This document shows, piece after piece, positions 11,139 through 22,300 of a stretch of 60,000 nucleotides of DNA. A program made the translations under genes and the position numbers. The first letter of the stretch is position 1; each line of letters starts with the position of its first letter. The notes under the pieces are model-generated. The model saw nothing but the letters and a program-made list of their open reading frames with translations, searched no databases and was not told where the DNA came from. Origin of the DNA: Nymphaea colorata (lineage: Eukaryota > Streptophyta > Magnoliopsida > Nymphaeales > Nymphaeaceae); the NCBI RefSeq assembly GCF_008831285.2, contig NC_045148.1:16596802-16656801 (forward strand), given 5' to 3'.

Positions 11139-11985
11139 TTGCAAATTATGAGTACTATTCATGAGTTAAATGATTCGATTTTTTCAAGTAAGAAAAGAAA
11201 GACTGTTATAGAAGTTGCCATTGACCAATCATCCGTTAAGAAACAGAAGAAGCATAAGGAAGGCCTTTTAGGCTGCTTCTTTTGTAAGGGTGAAGGTCAT
11301 ATGAAAGAGGATTGTACTGAGTATCACGCATGACGTGAAATGAAATGTACACTTCTCACTTTGGTTTGTTCGAAGGTTAATTTAACTTCAGTACTCAGGA
11401 GTACTTTGTGGGTAGATTCAGTGTTACTACTCACATAGTATCTATGCAAAGCTGCCAAAATTGTCGAACGCTAAATGATGCTGAAAGATTCATCTATGTG
11501 GGCGATGGCAAGAAGGCGAAGGTTGAAGCCATAGCAGATTTTTGGTTATTGTTAAAAACTGGTTGCTATTTGAATTTGACAGAAACTTATGTGGTACCGT
11601 CTTTTAGATGGAATTTGGTTCCTATTTCCTCATTGAACAAGTTTGGTTATTATTGTTCATTTGGAGGAAGTAAATTTAAGTTGTTTCTGTATTCAAATTT
11701 GATTGTCACTGGTTCTTTGTCTAGTAGCGATAACCTTTATTTGCTTGATACGGTTGCTTTATATAATGAAATCTTGCATGTTATGTCTAGTGGTACTAAA
11801 AGTAAAATGAGCAAATTAGAATTCTATTATGTTGTGGCATTGACGTTTAGGACATATCTCTGAAAAGAGAATATAAAGGCTTATGTCAAAAAGAATTCTT
11901 GAGTCCCTTGATTTTGCAGACTTTAATGTTTGCATTGCATGTATAAAGGGAAAATGAACAAACATTAAGGGGTTATAAGTTTTAT
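11139..11985 (+). pseudogene. E1 gag zinc-knuckle and protease/pre-integrase remnants
   Basis: The frame at 11139-11333 contains CFFCKGEGHMKEDC, a C-x2-C-x4-H-x4-C nucleic-acid-binding knuckle from the end of gag. The frame at 11408-11863 continues as a copia protease-like region (NLVPISSLNKFGY). A pre-integrase-like stretch interrupted by stops follows. The usual DSG active-site context is damaged. The sequence is cut by the hAT insertion at 11986. Confidence 0.75.
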
Positions 11986-12711
11986 TAAGCCTGGGCACCG
12001 GGCCGGGCCGCCGCCGGGTACCCGGTACCTGGTACCCGGCCCGACTCGGTCCCGGGCGCGGGCCTTGCTTTTATAGTAGTCTAACTAACGGGCCGGGCGC
12101 GGGCCAGCCGCTTTGATCGGTGGCGGCCCGCGAAGCCCGTTCTTTTTTTTTTTTTTTTAAATGAACTTCGTTACTCGTTAGGGACCTAGGGTTAAATAAA
12201 AATGAACTTGAGCTTAGAGAGTTAGGGTTTACTTTTCGAACTTCCGTCGTCACCGTCGCCCGTCGAGACTCGAGAGATTGCATTTGCGGCATTGCCTCCT
12301 CTTCGCCCATCGGCTGCTCCTCCGGTCGTCGCTGTCGCCATCGGCTGCCTTCTCCGGTGACCGTGTGCCGGCTGCCGTGAAGGTCTTCAGTCTGTAAACT
12401 ATCAATGTGCCTATAAAAGAACTTGATACTCCATGGTGTTTCATCATCAGAAGCTGTAAATTGTGCTGCCTCATGCATTCGTTGTGTCTGAGTTTTTTCA
12501 ATAACGGGCCGGGCCGAAGCCCATCTCAGCCCGCCCGGCCCATTATTAATCGGGCCGGGCCGGGCCTCGGGCCTTGACCGAAGCCCGAGGCCCGATATGA
12601 CTTGGGCTCGGCCCAGCCCGTTTAGAAACGGGCCGGGCCTCGGGCCGGCCCGTTTAGGTTATTGGGCTTCATTTTTACATTTTTATCGGGCCGGCCCGAT
12701 GCCCAGCCTTA
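11986..12711. mobile_element. Nonautonomous hAT-type element nested in E1
   Basis: The left end is TAAGCCTGGGCACCGGGCCG. The reverse complement of the right end is TAAGGCTGGGCATCGGGCCG, so the terminal inverted repeats match closely. An 8-bp duplication AGTTTTAT flanks it (11978-11985 and 12712-12719), which is the hAT signature. Both ends are rich in GGGCC/GGCCC. The middle (about 12180-12500) is less biased and may be captured sequence. No transposase is present. It interrupts the E1 pol region. A terminal fragment of a related element lies at 34880. Confidence 0.9.
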
Positions 12712-12719
12712 AGTTTTAT

Positions 12720-14420
12720 AATTCATTCAGTAAGTCTTTCTTTAAAAGGGAAATGCCCATTTCTTTGAGGATATTGAGTTTGGGGAGGTGATCAGGTTAG
12801 AAGCATTGTCTTTGAAGAGGGACCTGAGTCCACTCTATTCAGAAGAAGGCAATGATGTCGATCTCTATACTGAAGAACAAACTCAACAACATCAAGAAAA
12901 TCAAGTAGAGGTGCCACTGAGGAGATCCACTAGAGAGAGGAGAAATACAATTTCAAATGATTTTGTCTATCTCCAAGAACATGATGTTGATATGGACTTA
13001 ATGGAAGATGATCCTATTAACTTCCAGCAAGCAATAAAGAGTTCTAAATCTCATAAGTGGATAGATGCCATGAGTGAAGAAATAAAGTCCATGATGGACA
13101 ATGACGTATGGGATGTTGTTCCCTTGCCTGAAGGTGTGAAACCCATTGGTTGTAAATGAATATTTAAAACCAGGAGGGATTCATTAGAAAACATCGAAAG
13201 GTATAAGACACGTCTTGTTACAAAGAGCTTTACTCAAAAGAAAGGCATTGATTATACAGAGACTTTCTCTCCAGTTTCGTCGAAAGACTCTTTTAGGACC
13301 ATAATGGCACTTGTGGCTCATTTTGACTTAGAGCTGCATCAGATGGATGTTGAGACAGTATTTCTAAAAGGAGACATTGATGAAACGATATATATGGTGC
13401 AACCAGAAAACTTTGCTTCAGGAAATGCAAAAAAAATGGTTTGCAAGCTTAAGAAATCCATCTATGGGCTAAAGCAAGCTTCCCGTCAGTGGTATTACAA
13501 ATTTCATCAAGCTATAGTTTCATTTGGTTTCGAGACTAATATGGTTGATGAATGTGTATACCAAAACTTCAGTGGGGCAAATTTATCTTTCTGGTTTTAT
13601 ATGTCGATGATATATTGCTAGCAAGTATTGATGTGTGTATATTGCATGAAACTAAGAAATTTTTGTCATCGGCAGTTTGACATGAAGGATCTTAGTTGTG
13701 CATCTTTTGTATTAGGAATCTAAAATATTTCGAGATCGTTCTCGGGGTATTTTTGGATTATCACAAAAGGCCTACATTGATAAGGTGCTTCAGCGATATG
13801 GCATGAAGGATTATAAACCAGAAGATACTCCAGTTGTTAAAGGAGACAAGTTTAGTCTCAAACAGTGCCCTAAAAGTGAAATCGAATCTAAGGAAATGGA
13901 AAGGATTCCCTATTCGTTTGTTGTGGGAAGCCTTATGTATGCTCAGGTTTGTACTCGTCCGGATATTGCATTTATCGTTGGAATGTTTGGCAGATACTTA
14001 AGTGATCTTGGAATGTATCATTGGAAAGCAGCCAAAAGGGTATTGAAGTACTTACAAAGAACAAAAGGTTTTATGCTCACATACAGGAAGTCAGACCAGT
14101 GGGAGATCATTGGGTATTTAGATTCTGACTTTGCTGGGTGCCAAGATAATAACATCCAATCAGGTTTTGTGATTACAGAATTTTGTCACGAGGCTGCGTA
14201 TTATGTATGGTATAGAAATACCACTAAGGTTGTTGTGTGACAATAATTCAGCAGTCATGTACTCTTATAACAGCCACAGTTTGTCAAAGTCGAAGCACAT
14301 CGACATTAAGTTTTTTTTTGCTGTTAAAGAGATGATACAGAATGGTCAGGTGTCTTTAGAGCACATTGGGACAAACTCTATGATTTGCGGATCCGCTTAC
14401 CAAGGGTTTAACACATAAGG
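12720..14420 (+). pseudogene. E1 reverse transcriptase/RNase H remnants
   Basis: Frames at 12788-13159, 13304-13621, 13785-14240 and 14203-14418 give the linker to RT (LRRSTRERRNT), the RT core (LKKSIYGLKQASRQWYYKF) and an RNase H-like end (SLMYAQVCTRPDIAF; SKSKHIDIKF). In-frame stops and shifts separate them, for example near 13157 and at the YVDD region near 13605. The integrase core expected between 11985 and 12720 is absent, so a deletion accompanied or preceded the hAT insertion. Confidence 0.8.
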
Positions 14421-14881
14421 TCTTTCACGAACATGTTGTTCATATGGAGGTGTTATCCTTGGATAATGTGCTGGTTTAGTGGGAGTTTGTATTTTGTTTG
14501 CTCTAATGTATGGACACATATTTAGTTTTGTGCAGAATAAAGTTTAAAGTTCTTTGGTTCCATTCTGTATTTAATGTGTTTATTTTTTATCTCCATCAGG
14601 TTTTAAAGTTGGACCAGTTGAGAATAGACATGTTGTAATCACATTGCATGTAATTCTCATGCTATACATCCATATCAGATCTATGTCATTGGTTATGTTA
14701 ACATTTGTAATCATTGACGGTTTAGCTAATTTTGATATAGCGAAAGCCGCTTTGGTTCTGTGTTGATATGGTCATGGACGAGATTGGTGAAAATGACGTT
14801 TAATGAGATAGTAATTATGAGCTCCTAAGGTTTTATGTAATGTCTGAATGTAGTAAGACATATTTGGCCCAAGTGGGAGAT

Positions 14882-15356
14882 TGTAAGATCAATTGGTGGG
14901 CCGACATATGTCTATAAGGAATTTCAGACATTATGGCTGGCTTAATGTAAATATCCGCTTAAGTGATTGCATTTTGGTATATTACGTCATTTTAGATGGT
15001 ATGGGGTAATTTTGAAATGTATAGATACCAGTACGAAATTACGGACTCTTTGATGGGTGGAATCCATAATTGTCCTTATTATAAAATGGTAGTGGTCCTT
15101 GGGGTCGTGCAATGGTTGCCTGAAACATTGGTTTCTAGGGTTTTCCTCTTCCCCATTTGAGAGAGACCTCAAGCGCGCCGCACGTACTCTAGAAGACCCT
15201 GCTGCGATCTTCCCGTGCACCAGATCAGATGGATTCAGGTACGCTTCCGCTTCAGTTTAAGGTTTCGTTTATTTCAATGATTTAGCATGAGCATGATCCT
15301 GTTTTAGAGTATATACATTTGGTTTTGTATATGCATTATGGGGAGAAATCCCAACA
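14882..15356 (+). repeat. E1 3' LTR
   Basis: This 475 bp LTR is preceded by the polypurine tract AAGTGGGAGA and followed by the target duplication TGCCA. It differs from the 5' LTR by roughly 4-5% by eye. Confidence 0.95.
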
Positions 15357-15833
15357 TGCCATACTGTCGCATTATCCGCATCAAGGAGCACCAAGTTTCC
15401 TGACTCTTCGAGTTTCATGGCGGTTATACTCTTATAGTTATCTGCTGTTCCTGCTTTCCAAATAACATCGCGACCTCCATCAACTAACTCCAAGTTACCG
15501 TCCTGAGAGAGCCTGAGGATGGAGCTAGCATCCAGATGCTCGTCTCGGTTTGCAGTCCAGACCATCACCGTCTGATTCTCTGATGATGAAGAAGTTAGAT
15601 CAGCAGACATGAAGACGGAGAAGTAGTAGGAGGTGCCATTACTATGGAAGCCACAAGCAAAGGTGGGGTTAGTCGATTGAGTTTGGAGGATGTATCCTTC
15701 GCTGCTAACATTCCATATGAAGTTCTTCCCAACAGCCAAGAAGGGTGGAAGCTGAGCAGAAGATATCAGAAAAAGGTAGCAGCAGCATGTCAAGAAGATG
15801 ATGCCGCAGTTTTCCATGAGAATCCTCTGCTCC

Positions 15834-15860
15834 TCACTTGTTTCCAACCTCTGCCTTCAT
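15834..15860 (-). other. Short upstream ORF in the RLK-B leader
   Basis: The same eight-codon frame as in RLK-A (MKAEVGNK then stop) lies 16 nt before the ATG at 15817. Its preservation in the pseudogene reflects the recent duplication. Confidence 0.3.
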
Positions 15861-16002
15861 TTTAGCCTCCCTGTTCAAGGAAGAAAATGTAGTCAACTTT
15901 GGACTGCTGGCAATTGTTGCCGTCGCTATCACTGCAGCCAACGATCTTCAGCCATGGTCGCAAAAGACGCTTTACTTTTCTGTCATTTACAACCAATAAT
16001 TG

Positions 16003-16060
16003 CGATGTAACGTTTGGGGCATATAGAACTGTTGTGGGAGATGAAATGGCGTTATCTCAC
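16003..16060 (-). promoter_or_regulatory. Conserved RLK promoter block, RLK-B copy
   Basis: This copy reads TGTAACGTTTGGGGCATATAG plus GAAATGGCGTTA on the plus strand. The TGACG core seen in other copies is changed here (GCGTTA in place of GCGTCA). That fits relaxed constraint on a dead gene. Confidence 0.4.
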
Positions 16061-19000
16061 CAAAAACTAAATCATGTCGGGTTGTTACGATGCTCATGAA
16101 TCAGTCAACTGAAGTTTCTTAAAGCGGCGTCCTAATATTTACTTTTAGAGTCGATTTTTTAGCTTTAAAAGGAGTTCAATAAAACTACCGGAATAGAAGG
16201 AAGCGAGTCATTCTCTTTGACTACTACTCTCATTTGGTATTGAATTTCTATTTTGTCATCTATTTTTTGGGTTCTTTGACTAACTCTAGTTTGGTATTGA
16301 ATTTCTATTTTGTCAACTCTTTCGGTCTTGTTATAGTGTTTTTTAGTATTCATCAACTCTTTCTGTCTTGTTATAGTGTTTTTTAGTATTCATTAGTTCG
16401 TAGACTTTTAAACTTGTCTAGTTGTCTTCCATTCACCTTTTTTTTTCTTTATTTCATTCCTTCCTAGCTGTTATTTTCCTGGAATCGTGTTTGGAGGTTG
16501 TGGCTTATATCTTTTTAGTGGCACATTTACTAAGAGCGCAATAACAGGATCTTCAGAAGTACCTATTCTTGATAGGTAGGGTGATCTCTACTTTGCGTTT
16601 GTTTACTGTTATGTGATTCTACCACTCCGTCTATCCACTTTTTTTTCACCTTTCTTATTTTGTTTTATTGTGTTGCTGTCTTTTTGTATACTTCATTCTA
16701 TTATTTTATTTTTATGTATCGAACTTTTTGTTCCCAAATTTTATTATGCATTTTTATTTTAACAGCTCTCTCTTTTTCTTATAAAAATCATAAAAATTTG
16801 TATGCTTTGATGGTTGGACCATTTGGGTAGTTATAAAAGACCATCAACAAATCCTCTGATGACGTCAATACCTTCAATCGCCTGGCTTTTGCCTCTATGG
16901 AGTTCCAACATCAAGTGAACAGTATGTTTTGGAAAAATAACATGCAAAAATAATATGCGATATGTAAACTTCAAAATGTACTTTTTTGAAAGAAAAAAAA
17001 AAGTGTCCAAGTGCTTATCTACATCTACGTGTCAAGACGAGGACCGTAGCCGTCGTATGCTCTTTAACATGTACTTTCAAAGAAGTTTTAGCAAGGCCGT
17101 GTTTGTTTGCTTAGGATTTTAGATCGATAGTGGATTTGATATTCGAGAATTTTAAATCAGAGGATTTAAGATGCATTTTACCTCGGGTCTCAAGTTTGAT
17201 AGGCAAAAGGAGGCACCCCGGATCTCCCTCTTTCCCTCGCTCGAAGCTGCCTGGAACTGCCATGGTCGAGTTTTGGTTCTCTGCACAGCTTATACCAAAG
17301 CTTCTTAAAATCCCTTCATATTTTTCAATGTACACTTTATTATTAAGTAATCATTCGTCTGCGCACTTTCTTGCTTCCATTTCCCTTCTTCATCTGCTTC
17401 TCATCGGCTGCAGTGGGCCTGGTCGAATCCTCCCTTTTCCCTCATAATTATGACAATAACAATGTTAAGCGAACTATCTATCATTATGCAAAATTTGAAA
17501 AAGTATAATGAAATCAAGAATTAGTTCTTGGTAGTTAGATCCAGTTGTATAGGTAGACTTATGTCCAGTTATATTATAGGAGACCCGAGTCACTATCTCA
17601 TAAATTTTAATACTATATATTTAATGCCCTATAAAAAAAATGACTCATCCTATCAACGGCAACACAAGGCCCACCACTAAGAATTGGTCTGAGATTGAGC
17701 GACTCTTACCACTAAGAATTGGTCTCAAATTGAGTGACTTTTTCAAGATGTCTAACTTTAATTAAATAACTCAATAGGTGGTCACGGTAATCCTATAATG
17801 AGTTGTTTTCTTATGTATTATGTAAATGTAAGGGTTCCTCAGAATTTAACGGATTGATATTGAATCGATTAAGTATGAATCTGGTACAAGGAAAGAGAGA
17901 ATCTAATCGGTTCAAGTATTTCTTATCAAATTAGTAGAAGGTTCTACGCTCGAATCTGAAATGCTAATGAACAGAATAAAGGGATCCGCCAATGCTGCTA
18001 AGTTGCATATGTTATGCCGTAACAGTGGAAACATAAATAGGTTTATCTGCTGACAGAAAAAGAAGAAACGTGAAAATTTGAGAGGAGATCACCTATCTTC
18101 AACAGAGGCGAAATTGCTGAATATCTGTGCTGCAGTGCATGTAAATCTGAAAGCCATTAACGTTTATATAAATCATTTCTGTACTCCGTTCTACTAAGAT
18201 AAGACGAACTTGGATGAGCCCATGAAATATCTCCGTGACATATATATATATAACAACCTCTCCCACCATCACAGTTGTGTTCCTTAAATCAATGGATCAA
18301 ACAATCACTCTTTAACTCAATGAAGAAAGTAAAGTGCAGCGTTGATGATATGAGATATACGAGCACTGGTGGCAGTGTAGCTATCACCATATTTTAAAAT
18401 AGAATTGCTTAGATCCAGTGTTTATTTGATTTGATTAAATCAAATTCTGTGTAAGTGAATTCAAACCCGAAGTTAGACTAACAACCCTACTTGAATATCA
18501 CTAGCATCATAAGATCTGATATTTATAAACATTTAGATGAAAGAGTCGCTCTTTTCATCCATCTTGTTTCTTTAACAATGATACAATGTGCATCAGCAGG
18601 GTCGATATGCAATGGATCTCAGTACATCCAACGGAAGCCAAGCATGTCTATATGTTTGATAGAACCGAGGCTGATTTTAGATCCACGTTCGGTTAAATCT
18701 ACAGCTCAAACAAACAGTAAATTTCTCAATTGATAATCTTCAATCTGAGTTGCCTTGTAAAACCATGGATTTGTGGTCAGAGTGGGGAAGGGTCTGACCA
18801 CAGATCCATGATTTTAAAATCTCTGGTAGCGTCAGACTGAAGATTTCGAAGCTATCAAACATATTTGAGTTTGACAATATGCAATTAATGCTACTAAGCA
18901 AGAATAAACTTGAATTTGCTCATGAAATATCTCCATGTAAAGCAACTTTCACATGTTTTGATGACACTGAGCAAACAAAACAAGCTGCTATAGTGGTAAG

Positions 19001-19387
19001 AAAAGAACCCAAGTCTGGAAGCTCAGCTCCTCAATGCAGATTTACCCATATAAGGTAATGATAGAGAAATTGACCATAACGTTTGATCTGATTTTGCCCA
19101 AAATGTGTAGAGAGAGAGAGAGGGAGAGAGAGAGATTTGAAGCTCTGTTATTCAGCCAGATTGGTGGGTATAATTCTAAATACTTTTTTAAATTGTCCAT
19201 AAATACGCAGCAATTAACAATAAAAAGCAATATAGTTTGGAAAAAAAAAACTGTCATCAACTATCTTCAGAAGGACAATTAAAAGAAGCAGAACTCCGCT
19301 GGTTCGTGAAGAACATAATTTGTCCTAATTACTTCAAAACGATAGTCGAACATTGGTGTTCAGGACCATGGATGTGAAGCCAAGCTT
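16061..19387. other. B-C spacer, duplicated
   Basis: No gene is seen. The right part (about 17470-19387) matches 4560-6464. The left part matches the RLK-A upstream region and includes one copy (about 17240-17380) of the unit that is expanded at 2820-4443. Tandem duplications and (GA)n tracts are present, notably near 19111-19134. Confidence 0.6.
17673..17742. repeat. Tandem duplication, 35 bp x 2
   Basis: ACCACTAAGAATTGGTCT recurs at 17673 and 17708 with the following bases. The paralogous site near 4752 has only one copy. Confidence 0.75.
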
Positions 19388-21895
19388 TTACCTAGGGCCT
19401 GAAAGTAGAAGGAATTGGGTGTCACTTTGAGTTTCTGATCCACTCTGCGTCTGTGAAGACGATCGCCGCTCCATTGCATAGAAAGGATCAAGCTCAATGT
19501 GGCCATCCAGTTCTATGGTTCCCTCCAAAGCCTTTACCACCTGAGACATTGGGGGCCTCCTGGTGTCATCATTCTGCAAGCACCACATTGCAATCCTCAT
19601 TACTCTCACTGCTTCTTCTCCATCACGTGACCTTTCTTCATCCGTCATGTCAACAAGATCCAACAGTTGGTTCTCTTGTGCCAAGTACAACAGTTTTAGT
19701 AAGTGTCTGCTTCCTTCTGGCTGAGAAAGGTCCAGGTTCCTTCTTCCACAAACGACTTCCATGACCACTACTCCGAAGCTGTAGACATCGGCTTTCTCTG
19801 AGATACTTGCGCTCAACCACTCTGGTGCGAGGTAACCAGGTGTTCCTCTCATGGTGGTCACCACTTGACTCTGATCTCTGCTGATTAGCTTAGACAAACC
19901 AAAATCTGAAAGCTTAGCACTGTAATTTTCATCAAGAAGTATGTTCTGTGGTTTGACGTCCAAGTGTGCAATTCTGTGACTGCACTCTTCATGGAGATAG
20001 CACAACCCTTTTGAGGTGCCGATTATGATGCTCTGTCTAGTTTTCCAATCAAGACTTGGGTTCCCATTTTCATGGAAGATCCACTTGTCCAATGAGCCAT
20101 TGGACATGTACTCATAGACCAGGAGCCTGTGTGATTTTCTAGCACAGAAACCCACCAGCCTTACCAGATTCATGTGGTGAATGCTGCCAATTGTTTGAAC
20201 CTCTGCTACAAACTCCTTCATCCCCTGCCCTATGTTGTCCAGCCTCTTCACTGCAATGCGCGTGCCATCATTCAGGACTCCCTCAAAAACAGAACCAAAA
20301 CCTCCCTGGCCAAGAATCGTCTGAAAATCCCCAGTTGCGGTCTTCAATTCTTCATAAGAAAATCTCCTGGGCACCATTCCAGAAACTTGGTCCAATTCAT
20401 CTTCCCCTTCATCTTCTTCTTCCCTTTTCCTCATGACCAAAAAAACAATTGTCCCCACAACAAAAACGGCAACTGCCGAAGATCCCATTGCAATTCCAAT
20501 AATGGACAAGGCGTCCTTGGGATCATCCTGTTTTCGATGATCTTGAGGTACTGACCAGTTTGATACTTTGAAAAATGCCCGAGAAATATAGGTCCCTCCT
20601 TCTAACGTCTCTGCCCTGATTGAGAAGACCTCGCCTAACAAATAGCACTTACTTGTACTATTATCATTCTGATAATTGAAAAAGGCAGCTTTACAGGAGC
20701 AGTTGTAGAGGCAAGCTTTACGACATGCATCAAGACTTATTATATCACCTGCTGCTGCATTGGAGTCTACATAACCAAAATAAGAATAGTTGCCAAAATC
20801 CACTAAGCTCCAGTTGTTAGGCTCCTTGCAGGAAGGGACTGAACCGATTTCCTCACACCCCATATGTGGAAGTTGAGGATTCGAGTGCTTGAAATAATTG
20901 TCTTCACCTTTAGAAGTGGTCGGGCAACTGCAGTCTCCGTTGTTGCAAACACCAAAACGGCCACATCTTAAAGGATATAGACATGGGTTTGAGTCGTTAT
21001 TTCCAAACTCTTGAAGCATCCATCCACTCCCATCAGCGTTCCAATCATAGACCACCAGCCGTCCATCAGACTCCAGCTTCAGGAAATGGTTGGGAGATCT
21101 AATGAGAGGCGGCTGTGTGGTGTTTCCATAAACCGAGGCTATGATCAAGAACTGGGGCGTTGTTTTGTTGCAGTTCTCTCTTGTGACATTAAGCAGCTTT
21201 GCGTAACTATTATATCTGCTTGTAGTATAGTTTCTGCACTCTCTTACGAGCTTGCGGAAATCCTTCAATTGGAGATACATCTGAGGCGGCTTACCGTCGA
21301 TGAATGCTCTCAAATCACCATCTTTCGCTAAAACAAAGTATGAAGCTTTGGGGGAGTTGGAAAAAGATGTAAGTCTCTGACCTTCCTGCAGCCTTTGACC
21401 GGCAACCAGAGTGTCCGTAGGGTGATCGAAAGACTGCCATAGCGTTCTGTTCTCTGCATCAAGGAGCACCAAATTTCCTGTTTCTTCCAGTTTCATGGCT
21501 GTTACAGGCTTACCGGATGTGCGTGTGGACCAAGCAACACTACCATTTCCATACACCAACTCCAAGTTACCGTCTTGAGCGAGCTTGAGGGCTGAGTTAT
21601 CATCCAGAGGCTTGTCTGTGTTTGCAGTCCAGACCACCACCCTAGCGGTTGATGGTTCATCAGCATAAATGGAGATGGAGAAGTTGTAAGAGGTTCCATC
21701 CTCGATGAAGCCACACGCAAAAACAGGGTTGGTTGATTCACTTTTGAGGATTTCTCTTTCGCCTGTAACATCCCATTTGAAGCTTCCATTGAAAGCCAAG
21801 AAGGCAGGCGACGATTGGGCAGAAGCAAGCAGAAACTGGCAGTAGCAGTTGCAGTAGCATGCCAAGAGGAAGATGGCCAATTTTGACATGAGCAT
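19388..21895 (-). CDS. RLK-C: intact G-type lectin S-receptor-like Ser/Thr kinase, SD2-5-like
   Basis: This is a complete single-exon receptor kinase of 835 residues (ATG at 21895). It has a signal peptide (1-about 26), B-lectin domain (about 40-160) and S-domain with many N-glycosylation sites (about 190-290). Next come a Cys-rich stretch (305-348), PAN/apple (about 356-444), a transmembrane helix (about 464-487) and an acidic juxtamembrane patch. The kinase spans about 525-795, with GQGGFG (529-534), K550, E565, HLD (644-646), DFG (664-666) and APE (690-692). The catalytic loop has HLD instead of HRD, so it is a non-RD kinase, a class often tied to immune receptors. The tail is Ser/Thr/Gln-rich (about 809-835). 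The kinase body resembles RLK-E, but the last 55 or so residues match RLK-B, suggesting gene conversion. All key catalytic residues are present, so it is probably active. Confidence 0.93.
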   Translation of the reverse strand: MLMSKLAIFLLACYCNCYCQFLLASAQSSPAFLAFNGSFKWDVTGEREILKSESTNPVFACGFIEDGTSYNFSISIYADEPSTARVVVWTANTDKPLDDNSALKLAQDGNLELVYGNGSVAWSTRTSGKPVTAMKLEETGNLVLLDAENRTLWQSFDHPTDTLVAGQRLQEGQRLTSFSNSPKASYFVLAKDGDLRAFIDGKPPQMYLQLKDFRKLVRECRNYTTSRYNSYAKLLNVTRENCNKTTPQFLIIASVYGNTTQPPLIRSPNHFLKLESDGRLVVYDWNADGSGWMLQEFGNNDSNPCLYPLRCGRFGVCNNGDCSCPTTSKGEDNYFKHSNPQLPHMGCEEIGSVPSCKEPNNWSLVDFGNYSYFGYVDSNAAAGDIISLDACRKACLYNCSCKAAFFNYQNDNSTSKCYLLGEVFSIRAETLEGGTYISRAFFKVSNWSVPQDHRKQDDPKDALSIIGIAMGSSAVAVFVVGTIVFLVMRKREEEDEGEDELDQVSGMVPRRFSYEELKTATGDFQTILGQGGFGSVFEGVLNDGTRIAVKRLDNIGQGMKEFVAEVQTIGSIHHMNLVRLVGFCARKSHRLLVYEYMSNGSLDKWIFHENGNPSLDWKTRQSIIIGTSKGLCYLHEECSHRIAHLDVKPQNILLDENYSAKLSDFGLSKLISRDQSQVVTTMRGTPGYLAPEWLSASISEKADVYSFGVVVMEVVCGRRNLDLSQPEGSRHLLKLLYLAQENQLLDLVDMTDEERSRDGEEAVRVMRIAMWCLQNDDTRRPPMSQVVKALEGTIELDGHIELDPFYAMERRSSSQTQSGSETQSDTQFLLLSGPR

Positions 21896-21947
21896 CCTTC
21901 TATCTCTCTCTCTCTCTCATGAGTTTCTTTTACTGGGAGGTGGAGAT

Positions 21948-21964
21948 GTGATATAATACTCGGG
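21948..21964 (-). promoter_or_regulatory. Candidate core promoter of RLK-C
   Basis: Read in gene direction this is CCGAGTATTATATCAC, a TATA-like box about 55-70 bp before the ATG. A GA/CT-rich leader follows it. The same box lies at similar distance upstream of RLK-D (33589-33603) and, in shorter form, RLK-E (50303-50317). Confidence 0.45.
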
Positions 21965-22000
21965 TTATCAGATTTCTATTTGAGAGGAAAACAATGCTGG

Positions 22001-22060
22001 CGTAAAGTTTGGGGCATATAGGACCGTGGTGAGAGTTGAAATGGCGTCAACTCCACTTCG
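22001..22060 (-). promoter_or_regulatory. Conserved RLK promoter block, RLK-C proximal copy
   Basis: The block carries CGTAAAGTTTGGGGCATATA and GAAATGGCGTCAACTCC on the plus strand. In gene direction it gives GGAGTTGACGCCATTTC. This overlaps a W-box core (TTGAC) and a TGACG core, both elements common in defence-gene promoters. Role inferred. Confidence 0.5.
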
Positions 22061-22300
22061 CCACAGAGGTTTCTCTCAAATAAATGCACCACACACACAA
22101 CCTCTTATCCTCCCTGTTCTCTGTCTCTGTTTCTGTTTTCAACCTCTGCCTTCATTTTACCCTCCCTGTTCATGGAAGAAAATGTAGTCAACTTTGGACT
22201 GCTGGCATTCGCTGCCGTCGCAGTCACTGCCAGCCAACGATCTTCAGCCATCGTCTCAAAGGACACTTCACTTTTCTGTCATTTACAACCAATAATTTCT

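Larger units (their letters stand above)
8519..15356 (+). mobile_element. E1: degraded Ty1/copia LTR retrotransposon inserted in RLK-B
   Basis: The element begins TGTAAGATC, ends CCCAACA, and is flanked by the 5-bp duplication TGCCA (8514-8518 and 15357-15361). RLK-A has a single uninterrupted TGCCA at the matching site. LTRs of 475 bp lie at 8519-8993 and 14882-15356. The primer site TGGTATCAGAGCC (8996-9008), of initiator-Met tRNA type, and the purine tract AAGTGGGAGA (14871-14880) are present. The domain order is zinc knuckle, protease, (integrase lost), RT, RNase H, which is copia-type. The LTRs differ at roughly 20 positions and the coding part has stops and deletions, so this is an old insertion. 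Confidence 0.95.
6465..15817 (-). pseudogene. RLK-B: G-type lectin receptor kinase disrupted by copia element E1 and a frameshift
   Basis: The 5' part (ATG at 15817 down to 15357) encodes the signal peptide and B-lectin domain. The rest (8518 to 6465) encodes the S-domain, PAN, transmembrane segment and a complete-looking kinase. The two parts join exactly across E1. The kinase keeps GQGGFG, VAVKRL, HLDIKPQN, SDFG and APEW, and ends in a Ser/Gln/Thr-rich tail. Besides E1, a C is missing near 8486 compared with RLK-A (CAACAGAG instead of CAACCAGAG). That shifts the frame between the lectin and S-domain parts. The gene therefore cannot give a full receptor. The downstream 640-codon open frame could at best make a receptor without signal peptide or lectin domain. 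Its C-terminal tail is almost identical to that of RLK-C. Confidence 0.9.

Noticed and set aside
12071-12501. Minus-strand open frames inside the nested hAT element
   Set aside because: Low-complexity, composition-driven frames with no transposase similarity. They may overlap captured sequence but are not supported as genes.
18491-18733. An 80-codon frame in the B-C spacer
   Set aside because: The matching frame near 5578 in the A-B spacer is broken by stops, so the protein is not conserved between copies.
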